Shown here: one piece after another, positions 24,592 through 36,082 of the stretch
How the letters are laid out: every line of letters starts with the position of its first letter
Position numbering within the stretch: the stretch's first letter is position 1
Notes under the pieces: generated by a model
Databases searched by the model: none
Told to the model about the DNA's origin: nothing
Seen by the model: only the letters and a program-made list of their open reading frames with translations
Made by a program: the position numbers and the translations under genes
Assembly (NCBI RefSeq): GCF_023806485.1
Contig: NZ_JAMSLR010000002.1
Span: 186,001 to 250,000 of the forward strand
Reading direction: 5' to 3'
DNA length: 64,000 bases
Origin: Thermalbibacter longus
GTDB lineage: Bacteria; Chloroflexota; Chloroflexia; Thermomicrobiales; Thermomicrobiaceae

Positions 24592-24775
24592 CCCTGGACT
24601 TGGCTGCCAGCGCTTCCCTCCGCGGTTGGCCGAATGACAATCTCGTGCGATGGAGCGCTTGCCCGGGACGGCTCGATCACCAGTGGGCGAGGGATAAGCG
24701 TGTGTTGTCGCGGTGGTATCCACGATCCGTTCTGACGCCCAGAGCTGCACGGACGAGCGCCGTTAAGGAGACCCC

Positions 24776-26137
24776 TCAATCGCGGGCGGCGGCCTTGGTC
24801 GCAGCCAGCGGGAGCCGACCGAGCTGGATGTCCTCGCGCACTAGCTCGGCGACGCGGTTACCGATGCGCACGCTGTAGTTGGTTCCGCGATCCTCGGGAT
24901 AGATCTGCGCGGTATTAGCCAGATAGACCCCGGGCAAGGGTGTCCGGTGCTCCGGGATGCGGGCCGAGTAGCGCACTGTAATGATCGGTTGCGCCGCCCG
25001 CTCGCGGAACACCCAGTAGCGCTCGACCCACTCGGCGGAGAAGTTCGGGTTGATCTTGCGCAGGTGCGGGATCGACTCCTGGAAGACATGCTCGTCGCTC
25101 ATTCCCAGGTACGGGTGGCTCTGCTCTACATACTTGCTGACGTAGATGAAATGCCAGCCCTGGTAGTGCTCCGGCCCGATGAAGTTCGTGTGCTCGATGA
25201 TCCCGGTGAAGGGAACCTCCGGGTCGCCGATGTTCAGCCAGTAGATGTCGCTGAGCGGGTGCCGCGACTGGAGCAGCAGCGTGACCGCGGCCTGGTAGAC
25301 AGTGCCGGTGAGCTTAGCCTTGTAGTCCTCGGGGAGGCCGGGGAAGAGCCGGGCGAACAGTGGCGATGGGATCGTCGCCACGATCGCGTCGTGCCAGGTC
25401 TCGACCCCTTCGGTGTCACGCACCACCCACTCGTCGTCGTCTCGCCAGATCGCGGCCGTGCCGACGCCAGCCCGGATCTCGCCGCCCATCTCCCGGATCG
25501 CCTCGGCCAGCCGGTCGATCAGCACATTGAAGCTGCCCTCGATATAGCCGAGCCGCTCCGGCTTAAAGAGCGATTCCCGCGACTGCGTGCGCAGGTAGAT
25601 CTTGTTCCAGAACCAGGCCATCGAGACCTCGCCGGCCCGCGGCCCGAACTTGGCGCGGAGCTGGGGGCCCCAGACGCGCTCGAAGGCGCGCCGGCCGAGT
25701 GCCCGCCGCAGCCATTCGGCCGCGGTGACCTCCTCGAACTTGCGCCAATCCCTGACGTGCTGGAGGTAGAACGTCACCAGGCCCAGCCGGAGGCGGTCAT
25801 GGAGGGGGATCACTCCGAGCCTCAGCACATCGAGCGCGCTGGCCAGCGGATAGATCCGCCCCTGAGCATAGAAGCCGACTTTCGAGGGGAGCCAGAGGAG
25901 CCGATCGCCGATGCCCAGCTCCTCGATCAGCGCCACGATGTCCCGGTCACTCATGAACAGGTGGTGATAGAAGTACTCGAGCGCTGTCCCGGCGACCGGA
26001 AAGGCTGCCGCCTGTCCGCCGAGCTGGCGGTTCTGCTCCCAGAGCGTTACCTGATGTCCCTGCTGCAGGAGGCGGTATGCCGCGGTGAGCCCGGCGATGC
26101 CCCCGCCGATGACGCCGATACGCAACTGCGTCGTCAT
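24776..26137 (-). CDS. FAD-dependent amine oxidase-like oxidoreductase
   Basis: Flavoprotein of 453 residues in the amine-oxidase/protoporphyrinogen-oxidase/UDP-galactopyranose-mutase-like superfamily. The N-terminal dinucleotide-binding motif is IGVIGGGIAGLTAAYRLLQQGHQVTLWE, followed by QLGGQAAAFPVAGTALEYFYHHLF. The C-terminal FAD-contact segment is PLPGVYLANTAQIYPEDRGTNYSVRIG. Carotenoid/squalene desaturase-like or sugar-related roles are possible; the substrate cannot be told. It follows secF by 18 bases at the end of nadD-secD-secF, with no evident functional link. Confidence 0.8.
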   Translation of the reverse strand: MTTQLRIGVIGGGIAGLTAAYRLLQQGHQVTLWEQNRQLGGQAAAFPVAGTALEYFYHHLFMSDRDIVALIEELGIGDRLLWLPSKVGFYAQGRIYPLASALDVLRLGVIPLHDRLRLGLVTFYLQHVRDWRKFEEVTAAEWLRRALGRRAFERVWGPQLRAKFGPRAGEVSMAWFWNKIYLRTQSRESLFKPERLGYIEGSFNVLIDRLAEAIREMGGEIRAGVGTAAIWRDDDEWVVRDTEGVETWHDAIVATIPSPLFARLFPGLPEDYKAKLTGTVYQAAVTLLLQSRHPLSDIYWLNIGDPEVPFTGIIEHTNFIGPEHYQGWHFIYVSKYVEQSHPYLGMSDEHVFQESIPHLRKINPNFSAEWVERYWVFRERAAQPIITVRYSARIPEHRTPLPGVYLANTAQIYPEDRGTNYSVRIGNRVAELVREDIQLGRLPLAATKAAARD

Positions 26138-26155
26138 GGCGTCACCCCCGACAGT

Positions 26156-27118
26156 CTATGCGGGGACGCGTTGCCGCTGGCCCCGGAGACGGGCCAGAAA
26201 GCGGTGAAGCTCCCGGTTCTCCCAGACGACCAGAATCTGGCTGGCGTTGAAGATCGATGAGTACGTGCCACTGATGACTCCGATCAGGAGCGCGAGGACG
26301 AAGTAGCGGATCGTCTCGCCGCCGAACAGGAAGAGCGCGAGCAGCGTGAAGACGACAGTGAGCGACGTGTTGAGCGAGCGGACGAGTGTCTGCACTACGC
26401 TGTAGTTCACGATCTCCTCGAACGTCGGCGCGGCCCGCCGCGCTAGGTTCTCCCGAATGCGGTCGAAGACGACGATCGTGTCGTGGACGGAGAAGCCGAT
26501 GATGGTCAGCAGCGCCGTCACGAAGAGCGCGTCCACCTCAACGCCGCGCAGCCAGCCGAGGATCGAAAAGCTGCCCACAACGACGGCGACGTCGTGGAGC
26601 ATGGCGATGATCGCCGCGATGCCGTAGAGGAATGGGTTGTTGGTATTCCGGAACGCCCAGGCGATGTAGGCCAGGATACCGAGAGACGCCAATGCCACGG
26701 CGATCACCGCGCGGTTGCGGATGGCCGTGCCGAGCGTGGGGCCGACCGACTCGATACGCAGCTCGGTGAAGTCACCGAAGCGCTCGCGAAGCGCAGCAGC
26801 CAGCTCGGCCTTCTCCGGTGAGCCCTCCTTGAGCTCCTTCATCCGAATGAGGACGACGTTGTCCTGCGAGGTCTGAACGATGGAGTCGGGGTAGCCGCGG
26901 GCAGCGAGCACATCCCGCACTTCGCCGGGCTGCACCGGGCGCGACATCTGGAGCTCCCAGAGCGTGCCACCAGTGAAGTCGATGCTCAGGTCGAGGCCGT
27001 GCAGCATCAACGAGACGAGCCCCGGGACGATTACGAGGAGCGAGAGCAGGAACCAGTAGTAGCGCTTGCCGACCAGATCGAGCATATCGACGAGCCGTGT
27101 CTCCCAGTCGCTAGTCAC
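26156..27118 (-). CDS. secF: Protein translocase subunit SecF
   Basis: Proton-motive-force-linked partner of SecYEG, 320 residues, six predicted membrane helices with the SecF periplasmic loop between helices 1 and 2. Signatures are LSIDFTGGTLWEL, ESVGPTLGTAIRNRAVIAV, the conserved helix-4 region LLTIIGFSVHDTIVVFDRIREN, and LNTSLTVVFTLLALFLFGG. Start GTG 27118 overlaps the secD end, so the pair is translationally coupled. Confidence 0.97.
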   Translation of the reverse strand: MTSDWETRLVDMLDLVGKRYYWFLLSLLVIVPGLVSLMLHGLDLSIDFTGGTLWELQMSRPVQPGEVRDVLAARGYPDSIVQTSQDNVVLIRMKELKEGSPEKAELAAALRERFGDFTELRIESVGPTLGTAIRNRAVIAVALASLGILAYIAWAFRNTNNPFLYGIAAIIAMLHDVAVVVGSFSILGWLRGVEVDALFVTALLTIIGFSVHDTIVVFDRIRENLARRAAPTFEEIVNYSVVQTLVRSLNTSLTVVFTLLALFLFGGETIRYFVLALLIGVISGTYSSIFNASQILVVWENRELHRFLARLRGQRQRVPA

Positions 27119-28667
27119 CCGGTGCCGGCGCTGGCTCCGCCGGCCGCCGTTCCAGGCCGAACCACCACAGGTTGTGGAAGAGCCCGCTCGTCAGCAACAC
27201 CCGCAGCAGGTTGCGGCTGACGACGATGGCCGTGAACATGCTCACCGCCACGCCGATGAAGAGCGTCAACGCGAACCCCTGGATAATCGTGGCACCCACG
27301 TACCGGCCGAACCAGAACAGGATCGCGCAGGTGATCATCGTCGAGATGTTCGAATCGCGGATCGAGGGCCAGGCGTGTTCGAAGCCCTCCTCGATCGCGC
27401 GGGCGATCGTCCGCCCGCGGCGCAGCTCTTCTTTCAAGCGCGCGAAGATCAGGACGTTCGCGTCGACCGCCATGCCGATCGACAGGATGAAGCCGGCGAT
27501 GCCCGGCAGCGTCAGGACTACCGGGATGAGCTTGAAGAGGGCGAACACGAACGAGGTGTACATCAAGAGCGCGATCACCGAGATGATCCCCGGCAAGCGG
27601 TAATAGAGGATCATGAACAGCGCCACCAGGCCCAGTCCCACCAGGCCGGCCACGATGCTCTTGTCGATCGAGTCCTGCCCGAGCGTCGGGCCGACCGTGC
27701 GGCTCTGCACGACCTCCAGCGGCACGGCCAGCGCGCCGGACTTGAGCTGGAGCACCAGCTCGTTGACTTCCTGCGCGTTCAGCCCAGAGATAATCCCGCG
27801 CCCTTCGCAGATCGCGCTCTCGATCTGTGGGGAACTGATCACTTGCTTGTCGACCACGATCGACATCGGGAACCCGACATGGCTGCTGGTGTAGTCGCAG
27901 AACTTGCGGGTGGCTTCCCCTTTCAGCTCGAAACCGACCACCAGCGTGCCGAACTGGTCAGTCGTCGGGTAGGCATCTTGCAGATCAGCGCCGGTGATAA
28001 TCGTCTCGTAGACGGGGCCCTCGGCTTCCGATGTGGCGTCCGGCGTGGGCGTCGCCCCTGCCTCGGGGGTCGGGCTGGCCGTCGTCCCCGCCGGCTCGCC
28101 GGCCGCTGGCGTCGACTCCACACCCGGAGTTGCCCCGGGTGACGGTGTCGCTGTTGCCGTCGCGGGGCTAGCCGTTGCCTGGGGCGTCGCCGCCGGCTCT
28201 GCGGTCGGCGTTGGCTCGTTGCCGAGAACGTCGCTGGCGGGGCCGGCTGTGGTGTTCACGATGGTGCCCGGCGCCAGGTACTGGCCGTTCGTGTCGATGA
28301 TCTCCAGCAGCGCGGTGCGCTGGAGCACGCGCACTGCCTGCTCAGGGTCGCGATAGCCGGGCAGCTCGACCAGGATCTGATTGCTCCCGCGGGTCTGGAT
28401 GACCGGCTCGCTTACCCCCAACCCGTTGACGCGGCGCTCGATCGTGTCCCGGGTGCCCTGGAGCACGTCCTGGGTTACCTCGACACCAGCCGGTGGCCGG
28501 GCCTCGAGGACGATCTGGATGCCTCCCTGGAGGTCGAGCCCTTGCTGCACCGTAATCCCCGACTTCCAGCCGAAGGGATCGAGCGTTTGCCCGGGGAGAT
28601 CGACCCAGACCGCAGCCAGCGTCAGCAGGAGGATGGCAATCAGCGTCTGCCAGGGCTTGATCCGCAC
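27111..28667 (-). CDS. secD: Protein translocase subunit SecD with a Pro/Thr/Ala-rich insert
   Basis: SecDF-complex subunit of 518 residues that pulls exported chains across the membrane. The N-terminal helix is followed by GLDLQGGIQIVLEARPP and NGLGVSEPVIQTRGSNQILVELPG. A long low-complexity stretch of T, P, A, S and E (about residues 150-215, bases about 28023-28215) interrupts the periplasmic domain before VYETIITGADLQDA. Then come SAICEGRGIISG, QSRTVGPTLGQDSI and the membrane domain with FILSIGMAVDANVLIFARLKEEL. Start is GTG 28667. A TATAAT lies upstream on the minus strand at 28743-28748, overlapping the end of nadD's flank, with a poor -35. Confidence 0.95.
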   Translation of the reverse strand: MRIKPWQTLIAILLLTLAAVWVDLPGQTLDPFGWKSGITVQQGLDLQGGIQIVLEARPPAGVEVTQDVLQGTRDTIERRVNGLGVSEPVIQTRGSNQILVELPGYRDPEQAVRVLQRTALLEIIDTNGQYLAPGTIVNTTAGPASDVLGNEPTPTAEPAATPQATASPATATATPSPGATPGVESTPAAGEPAGTTASPTPEAGATPTPDATSEAEGPVYETIITGADLQDAYPTTDQFGTLVVGFELKGEATRKFCDYTSSHVGFPMSIVVDKQVISSPQIESAICEGRGIISGLNAQEVNELVLQLKSGALAVPLEVVQSRTVGPTLGQDSIDKSIVAGLVGLGLVALFMILYYRLPGIISVIALLMYTSFVFALFKLIPVVLTLPGIAGFILSIGMAVDANVLIFARLKEELRRGRTIARAIEEGFEHAWPSIRDSNISTMITCAILFWFGRYVGATIIQGFALTLFIGVAVSMFTAIVVSRNLLRVLLTSGLFHNLWWFGLERRPAEPAPAPGD

Positions 28668-28762
28668 AGCAACTTCGCTTTCGTCTCACCGAGCTCGCGG
28701 TTTCGGAGCGTCACGTCCGCATCCGCCCTCAGGCCAGCCGCGATTATACACAGGCGCTCCGG

Positions 28763-29395
28763 CTAGGCACCGGGCGCGGTCGTCGAGGGGGTCACCGCCT
28801 GCACGTATAACTGGTTCGCGTAGATGTAGTCTTCGACCTCGCGCGGGACATGGTAGCGGATACTTCGCCCCTCGGCGACGCGCCGGCGGATGTCGCTCGC
28901 GGCGATCTGGATGAGCGGCGCGCGGACAAGCTGGATCCGGTCACGCGCGGTCGGCACTGCGGCGATCACCCTGTCGAGATCGATAGTGACACCCGGCCGG
29001 AGCGCTACGGCCAGGATGGCCTGGGCCGCGATCCGGTTCGGGTCGTGCCAGTTCGGGAGATCGGCCAGCGAATCTTCGCCCATCAGGAAGAAGAGCTCGT
29101 CGCCAGGATACTGGGATCGCAGGATGGCCAGGCTGTCGGCCGTGTAGCATGGCCCGGGACGCTGCACGTCCACGTATGAGATGCCGAAGGCCGGCTCGCC
29201 CCCGATCGCCAGATGGAGCATGGCCAGGCGGTGCTGCACCGGGCTAATTGGCCGGCCGATCTTGTGCGGCGGCTGCCCGGCGGGGAGAAAGAGCACGCGG
29301 TCGAGCTGGAGCTGTTCGCGGAACTCCTCGGCGATGAGCAAATGACCAAGATGGATAGGGTCGAAGGTGCCGCCGAAGATGCCGAGACGGGCCAC
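28763..29395 (-). CDS. nadD: Nicotinate-nucleotide adenylyltransferase
   Basis: Adenylates nicotinic acid mononucleotide in NAD synthesis, 210 residues. The nucleotidyltransferase signature GIFGGTFDPIHLGHLLIAE is at the N-terminus, then LFLPAGQPPHK, and the C-terminal IAASDIRRRVAEGRSIRYHVPREVEDYI, which stands in for the usual ISSTxIR motif. Start is GTG 29395 with AGGAG ten bases upstream. First gene of the nadD-secD-secF run; the 95-base gap to secD allows a separate secD promoter. Confidence 0.95.
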   Translation of the reverse strand: MARLGIFGGTFDPIHLGHLLIAEEFREQLQLDRVLFLPAGQPPHKIGRPISPVQHRLAMLHLAIGGEPAFGISYVDVQRPGPCYTADSLAILRSQYPGDELFFLMGEDSLADLPNWHDPNRIAAQAILAVALRPGVTIDLDRVIAAVPTARDRIQLVRAPLIQIAASDIRRRVAEGRSIRYHVPREVEDYIYANQLYVQAVTPSTTAPGA

Positions 29396-29563
29396 GCGCG
29401 CTCTGCTCCTTTCCTAGCCTAGGTGACGCCGCTTCACGTCCTGGTAACCTGCTCGGTGCATCGAGCCCTCCGACAGGGTGAACGAATCGTACTACGTGTT
29501 GCCGGTTCGCTCTCGTTTTCGCGGGTTGACGGTGGGTGCGGCGCATGGTGAGCTTGCGAGGCG

Positions 29564-30483
29564 ATGGCGAGCGGTCTGGGGAGTACCTGGCTTCATGAGG
29601 TGTGGAGCGGCGTGGGGGAGCGCTGGGAGCCACCGCGGCGAGCGCTGATCGAGGCCGCAGAGCGGCGTCGCCGGTCGAGGCCGCGGCTCTCGGCGGCTGG
29701 CCTCGGCGAGGGACTCGGTATGGCCGCCGGTCGCTGGCTGGCGGGCATAACCTGTACGGCAGCGGCGGTGGCGTATGCGCGTGGGCCGCTGGCGTTCGCC
29801 TTGACAGCTCTGCTGGTCGCGCTGGTCGTGGGCGGGTTGGCGAGCCGCTGGGCGCTGCCGGCTCGCTGGCGGGCCACCTGGCTGGCCGACGCCTGGACGC
29901 TCGGACTGATCACGCCGCTGGCCACGGTCAACGCGTACGTGGCGACGCAAGACCGCGCACTCACAGGCGTGGAGGCGTCGCTCTACTTCGAGACTGCGCT
30001 GGCGCTGTGCGCGGCCATTATCGGGCTGCTCCTGCTCGGCCGGCGGCTCGCGCGCGGCGACACTGCCTTACGGGCCTATGTCCTGCTCCCCGCGGCTCTG
30101 CAAGCGGCCGTCCTGTTACCGAGCGCGCGGCAGGGCGACCCACGCTCGTTGCTGGTTGCGCTCGGGGGCATGTACCTGGCGGCGGGGACGATCACCACGC
30201 TGGGTTGGGCGCTGCCCGGCAAGGCGCGCGGCTGGCTTGCGCTCGCTGGCCTGCTGCTCTACCTCGGGCTGGTCGGGATCGTCACCGGCGGGCTGGCCTC
30301 ACTCTTCAGCCGGCCCTCGCCGGTTCCACTCGTGCACCTGCTGATCTCGCTGGCGGGCGTCTTGATGCTGGCTGTCGAAGGGCCGATCGAAGCGAATCCC
30401 CCTCGGCGAGCCGCACGTCTCGGGACAAGCACGCGGAGGCCGAGCGCCCCCGGTCATCGACGGGCCGAGCCGCCGGAGCAGCC

Positions 30484-30487
<4 letters not shown>
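29564..30487 (+). CDS. Polytopic membrane protein of unknown function
   Basis: 307 residues, not recognised. About seven hydrophobic segments begin near residue 55 ([19 protein letters not shown]) and end near 270 ([17 protein letters not shown]), with a basic/proline N-terminus (residues 1-50) and a basic C-terminal tail. No catalytic motif is seen. It lies alone on the plus strand between nadD and gyrA. Its last four bases overlap the end of the convergent gyrA gene, so neither mRNA can end before entering the other's coding strand. Confidence 0.65.
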
Positions 30488-32961
<2,474 letters not shown>

Positions 32962-33083
32962 GGTTTCCAACTCCCTTGCCGGTTCAACGTCCGGCCGGTA
33001 GAACGTACAGGTCGATTGTACCACGTTGGGCTTGGCGATGCCGAAAATGCGGCCGTGACGGGCTGTCACGGGGTGGCCAGTGG

Positions 33084-34040
33084 TCAGCCTCGGGTGGCTT
33101 CCTCGACGGGGTATTGGGCGAGTTCCGGTGGGATCTGGCCGATCGCTTCGCCTTGCGGCACCACCTCGGCGAGCGGGCGATCCCATACCCGCTGGAGTAC
33201 CGACCACTGCCCGGGATCGACGCGGATCATGCGCTCGAGCGCCCGGGCGACGAGCTTCATGTTCTCGTCCAGGTCGCGTTCCTCGTCGCCAGTCCGAACC
33301 AGTTCGAGCGGCGCTTCGACGAAGACGACCGATTTGCGAGTCGATCTCCGAACGGTATAGGCGGGGAGCAGCGTCGCGCCGGTACGAAGGGCGAGCACGA
33401 CCGGGCCGACTGGGAGAGAGGCGGGCGCATCGAAGAACCGCACGATCCGAGCATGGCCGGTGACATCCCGGTCGCCAGCGACGAGCAAGATGCCGTTCTT
33501 GCGCAGCAGCCGCAGGATCGGCAGCACCGAGCCGGCGCCCGGTGGCAGCACGGTGATGCCCATGGCCGAGCGGAGCCGGGCCAGGTACCGGAACAGCTCG
33601 GGGGGCTGCACTTGCTCCGCGATCACGGCGGCCTGGAGCCCGAGTGTAGCCGGGTATTGCGCGACCACGCTGAAGTTGCCCAGGTGGGCAGACAGCACGA
33701 TGACGCCCTTGCCGCGAGCCAGCGCGGCCTCCAGGTGCGGCCAGCCGTGGACCTCGATCAACTCGGTCAAGCGGTCGCGGTCGACCGAGCGCAGGCGAAC
33801 CAGATCGTAATAGTTCATCGTGGCGGTGATGAAGACCCGCGCGGCCTGGCGCTGGCGCCAGAGCCAGCTTCGCTGGGGCGCGACGTGACGCAGGTTATCG
33901 AGGACGGCACGGCGGGTGCGCAGCTTGAGCAGGTAGAGCACCAGGCCGATCACCCGGCAGATCCAGTAGCCCGCGCGGGCAGGGACGATCGGCGTGAGCA
34001 GCGCACCCACCCGCATTGCCCAGAGCAGCCACATGCTCAT
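33084..34040 (-). CDS. PatA/LpxL-family lipid acyltransferase
   Basis: Membrane-associated acyltransferase of 318 residues resembling phosphatidylinositol-mannoside acyltransferase (PatA) and LpxL. The catalytic histidine is in [15 protein letters not shown] near residue 120. The family motif is HX4(D/E), but the fifth position after His is Ser here (codon AGC). Later segments match the family: [47 protein letters not shown] and [16 protein letters not shown]. It would transfer a fatty acyl chain to a membrane-lipid headgroup or sugar. ATG 34040 overlaps the stop of the preceding acyltransferase-like gene; ino1 lies upstream, which fits inositol-lipid synthesis. Confidence 0.82.
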   Translation of the reverse strand: MSMWLLWAMRVGALLTPIVPARAGYWICRVIGLVLYLLKLRTRRAVLDNLRHVAPQRSWLWRQRQAARVFITATMNYYDLVRLRSVDRDRLTELIEVHGWPHLEAALARGKGVIVLSAHLGNFSVVAQYPATLGLQAAVIAEQVQPPELFRYLARLRSAMGITVLPPGAGSVLPILRLLRKNGILLVAGDRDVTGHARIVRFFDAPASLPVGPVVLALRTGATLLPAYTVRRSTRKSVVFVEAPLELVRTGDEERDLDENMKLVARALERMIRVDPGQWSVLQRVWDRPLAEVVPQGEAIGQIPPELAQYPVEEATRG

Positions 34041-34693
34041 CTCCTATCGGCGACGAACTCGGGCAATGCCCGCTCTGCCGGAGCCTCCCAGAGCGCATGC
34101 GCACAAAGCCACTGGTCGGTGAAGCCGCGGATGGCCGCCTCGGCCGCCGTGCCCAGTGACGCGACCCAAGGCTCTCGTTCCTCAGCCGGATCCCCGGCGA
34201 GCGGCGTCAGATCGAGCAAGAGCGTACGCCAGCCAGGACGGAATACGAGTGTAGCAAAACACGCGCGCTGGCCAGCGAACTGTTCCACTGGCGGCAGCGA
34301 GACCCGTGCGGGCGCCCGGAAGAGCGGCAGATCCCAGCCAGGGCTGGCCGGCTGGCCGTCGAGGAGGTGAAGCTGTGCCGGGGACCGCTGCTCGCCCAGA
34401 TGAAGGCCGACTATCCGCTCGAGCAGAGGCCAGGCTCCGAGGCGGACGGTGAGCAGCATGTCGGGTGGCTGCGCCTGAGCGGCCCACAAGCTCCGATAGT
34501 TCCGGACCACGACGCGCGTCAGCAACGCCAGGTCGTCGAGAGAACCCAGGCGCCGGGTGGCCGCGCTGATACGGCGCCAGTTGGACAGCACCTGGCGGGC
34601 GAGCGCGCCCACGGCTGGACTCGTAGACGGCTCGTGCAGGACATAGGACAGGTTGAGCCGGAGGATCGCCTCTTGCGACCGGATCTCGTCCAT
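34037..34693 (-). CDS. Degenerate acyltransferase-like protein lacking the HX4D motif
   Basis: About 218 residues. No domain is certain, but both ends resemble the neighbouring PatA/LpxL-type protein. LNLSYVLHEPSTSPAVGALARQVLSNWRRI looks like the family N-terminal helix region. FRPGWRTLLLDLTPLAGD and AAIRGFTDQWLCAHALW parallel the closing segment (I-x-x-x-P-x-QW-x(5)-W) of that family. The catalytic His motif and the GDRD block are missing, so it is probably a non-catalytic partner or a decayed duplicate. The frame is intact. Start is ATG 34693 or GTG 34696, with a weak ribosome site. It sits 90 bases after ino1 and overlaps the active-looking acyltransferase. Confidence 0.6.
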   Translation of the reverse strand: MDEIRSQEAILRLNLSYVLHEPSTSPAVGALARQVLSNWRRISAATRRLGSLDDLALLTRVVVRNYRSLWAAQAQPPDMLLTVRLGAWPLLERIVGLHLGEQRSPAQLHLLDGQPASPGWDLPLFRAPARVSLPPVEQFAGQRACFATLVFRPGWRTLLLDLTPLAGDPAEEREPWVASLGTAAEAAIRGFTDQWLCAHALWEAPAERALPEFVADRR

Positions 34694-34782
34694 CACCTGG
34701 TACCACGGTGCTGAAAGGGGCAGCGAGCCCTGCCCGCTGCCCCCTCGCCTGCGAGTGTCGGTACGAACGGTACCTGGTCGAC

Positions 34783-35895
34783 TCAGCTCTCCGCCGGGAT
34801 GTACCGCTCGCGCTGGGCAGCGGTCTCGCGGATGAATGCCTCGACCAGCTCGCGCGCTTCCTCGTCCCGGTACTGGACGGGTGGCGACTTCATGAAATAG
34901 GCGCTCGGCCCGATCAAGGCGCCGCTGATGCCGGCATCGAGCGCGAGCTTGGCGCAGCGGATCGCGTCGATCACCACGCCGGCGGAGTTCGGCGAGTCCC
35001 AGACCTCGAGCTTCAGCTCCAGGTTGATCGGTACGTCGCCGAACGTGGTGCCCTCAATACGAATGTGGCACCACTTGCGGTCCTGGAGCCAGGGGATGTA
35101 GTCGCTGGGGCCGACGTGGATGTTCTCGTCAGGAATCGGGTAGTCGAGCTGGCTGAGCACGGCGTTGGTCTTGGAGATCTTCTTCGACTCGAGCCGCTCG
35201 CGCTCCAGCATATTCAGGAAGTCGGTGTTGCCGCCGAAGTTGAGCTGGTAGGTGCGGTCGATGCGCACGCCGCGGTCGGCCAGCAGGCGGGTCAACACCC
35301 GGTGGGTGATGGTGGCGCCGACCTGGCTCTTGATGTCATCACCGATCACCGGCAGCCCGCGGTCGCGGAAGCGCTTCTGCCAGTACTCCTCACGGGCGAT
35401 GAAGACCGGGATGCAGTTCACGAATGCGCACCCGGCGTCGAGGACCTGCTCGACATACCACTTGGTCGCCATCTCGCTGCCGACCGGCAAGTAGTTGATG
35501 ACGACATCGGTCTGGGTCTCCTTGAGGATCCCGACGATGTCCGCCGTCGGGCCTGGCGCCTTAGTGATGATCTGCGAGAGATACTTGCCGAGGCCGTCGT
35601 GTGTCATACCGCGGTAGACAGGGACACCGAGGTAAGGAACGTCGGTGAACTTATAGGTGTTGTTCGGCGGCGCGAAGATTGCCTCCGAGAGGTCCTTGCC
35701 TACCTTGTTAGAGTCGATGTCGAACGCGGCGGTGAACTCGATGTCGCCGACGTGATAGCCGCCGAGGTCGACGTGCATCAGGCCGGGGACGAACTGGTCG
35801 GGATCGGCGTTCCGGTAGTAGTGGACTCCCTGCACCAGCGAGGAGGCACAGTTTCCGACGCCGATGATGGCTACGCGGATCTTCTTGCTACCCAC
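34783..35895 (-). CDS. ino1: myo-Inositol-1-phosphate synthase
   Basis: Converts glucose-6-phosphate to inositol-3-phosphate with NAD, 370 residues, the short bacterial/archaeal form. Visible are the NAD-binding [39 protein letters not shown], the central catalytic region [21 protein letters not shown], and [25 protein letters not shown] with the conserved lysines, then [19 protein letters not shown]. Start is GTG 35895 with GGAGGAG just upstream. It has a good promoter (35981-36010) and is followed by two acyltransferase-like genes, suggesting inositol-headgroup lipid synthesis rather than solute production alone. Confidence 0.93.
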   Translation of the reverse strand: MGSKKIRVAIIGVGNCASSLVQGVHYYRNADPDQFVPGLMHVDLGGYHVGDIEFTAAFDIDSNKVGKDLSEAIFAPPNNTYKFTDVPYLGVPVYRGMTHDGLGKYLSQIITKAPGPTADIVGILKETQTDVVINYLPVGSEMATKWYVEQVLDAGCAFVNCIPVFIAREEYWQKRFRDRGLPVIGDDIKSQVGATITHRVLTRLLADRGVRIDRTYQLNFGGNTDFLNMLERERLESKKISKTNAVLSQLDYPIPDENIHVGPSDYIPWLQDRKWCHIRIEGTTFGDVPINLELKLEVWDSPNSAGVVIDAIRCAKLALDAGISGALIGPSAYFMKSPPVQYRDEEARELVEAFIRETAAQRERYIPAES

Positions 35896-35980
35896 AGCTC
35901 CTCCACGATCCTCTCTGACGACGCGAGATCCGGCCTGCGTGGCATCTGCCGGCCGCCCGGCTCATAGCCGTATCCGACTC

Positions 35981-36010
35981 ATTGTACGGTCCAGGATGGA
36001 ATCTCGTCAA
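35981..36010 (-). promoter_or_regulatory. Putative ino1 promoter
   Basis: Minus-strand TTGACG (36005-36010), an 18-base spacer and TACAAT (35981-35986), 85 bases before the ino1 GTG and just after the comEC stop. It would drive ino1 and the two acyltransferase-like genes. Confidence 0.65.
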
Positions 36011-36082
36011 TTTTCCGCGATGGGGCGTGGTTGTCCCATGTGCGGGCAGCGAAACGGGACCAGGGATAGAGATGCATGCTCG

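Noticed and set aside
22953-24878. Long plus-strand open frame of 641 codons opposite icd and purE
   Set aside because: It lies opposite well-conserved icd; its translation is low-complexity Arg/Asp/His-rich, as expected of the antisense strand of GC-rich genes.
33295-33306. CGAACCAGTTCG as a second LexA box
   Set aside because: The spacer is two bases instead of four and the site is inside a coding sequence.
32976-34370. Plus-strand open frame of 464 codons opposite the acyltransferase genes
   Set aside because: Shadow: the minus-strand acyltransferase has family motifs, this frame has none.
34037-34693. Pseudogene fragment of the neighbouring acyltransferase
   Set aside because: The frame is intact, overlaps its neighbour with ATGA coupling and keeps family-like ends, so it is more likely a maintained paralogue.
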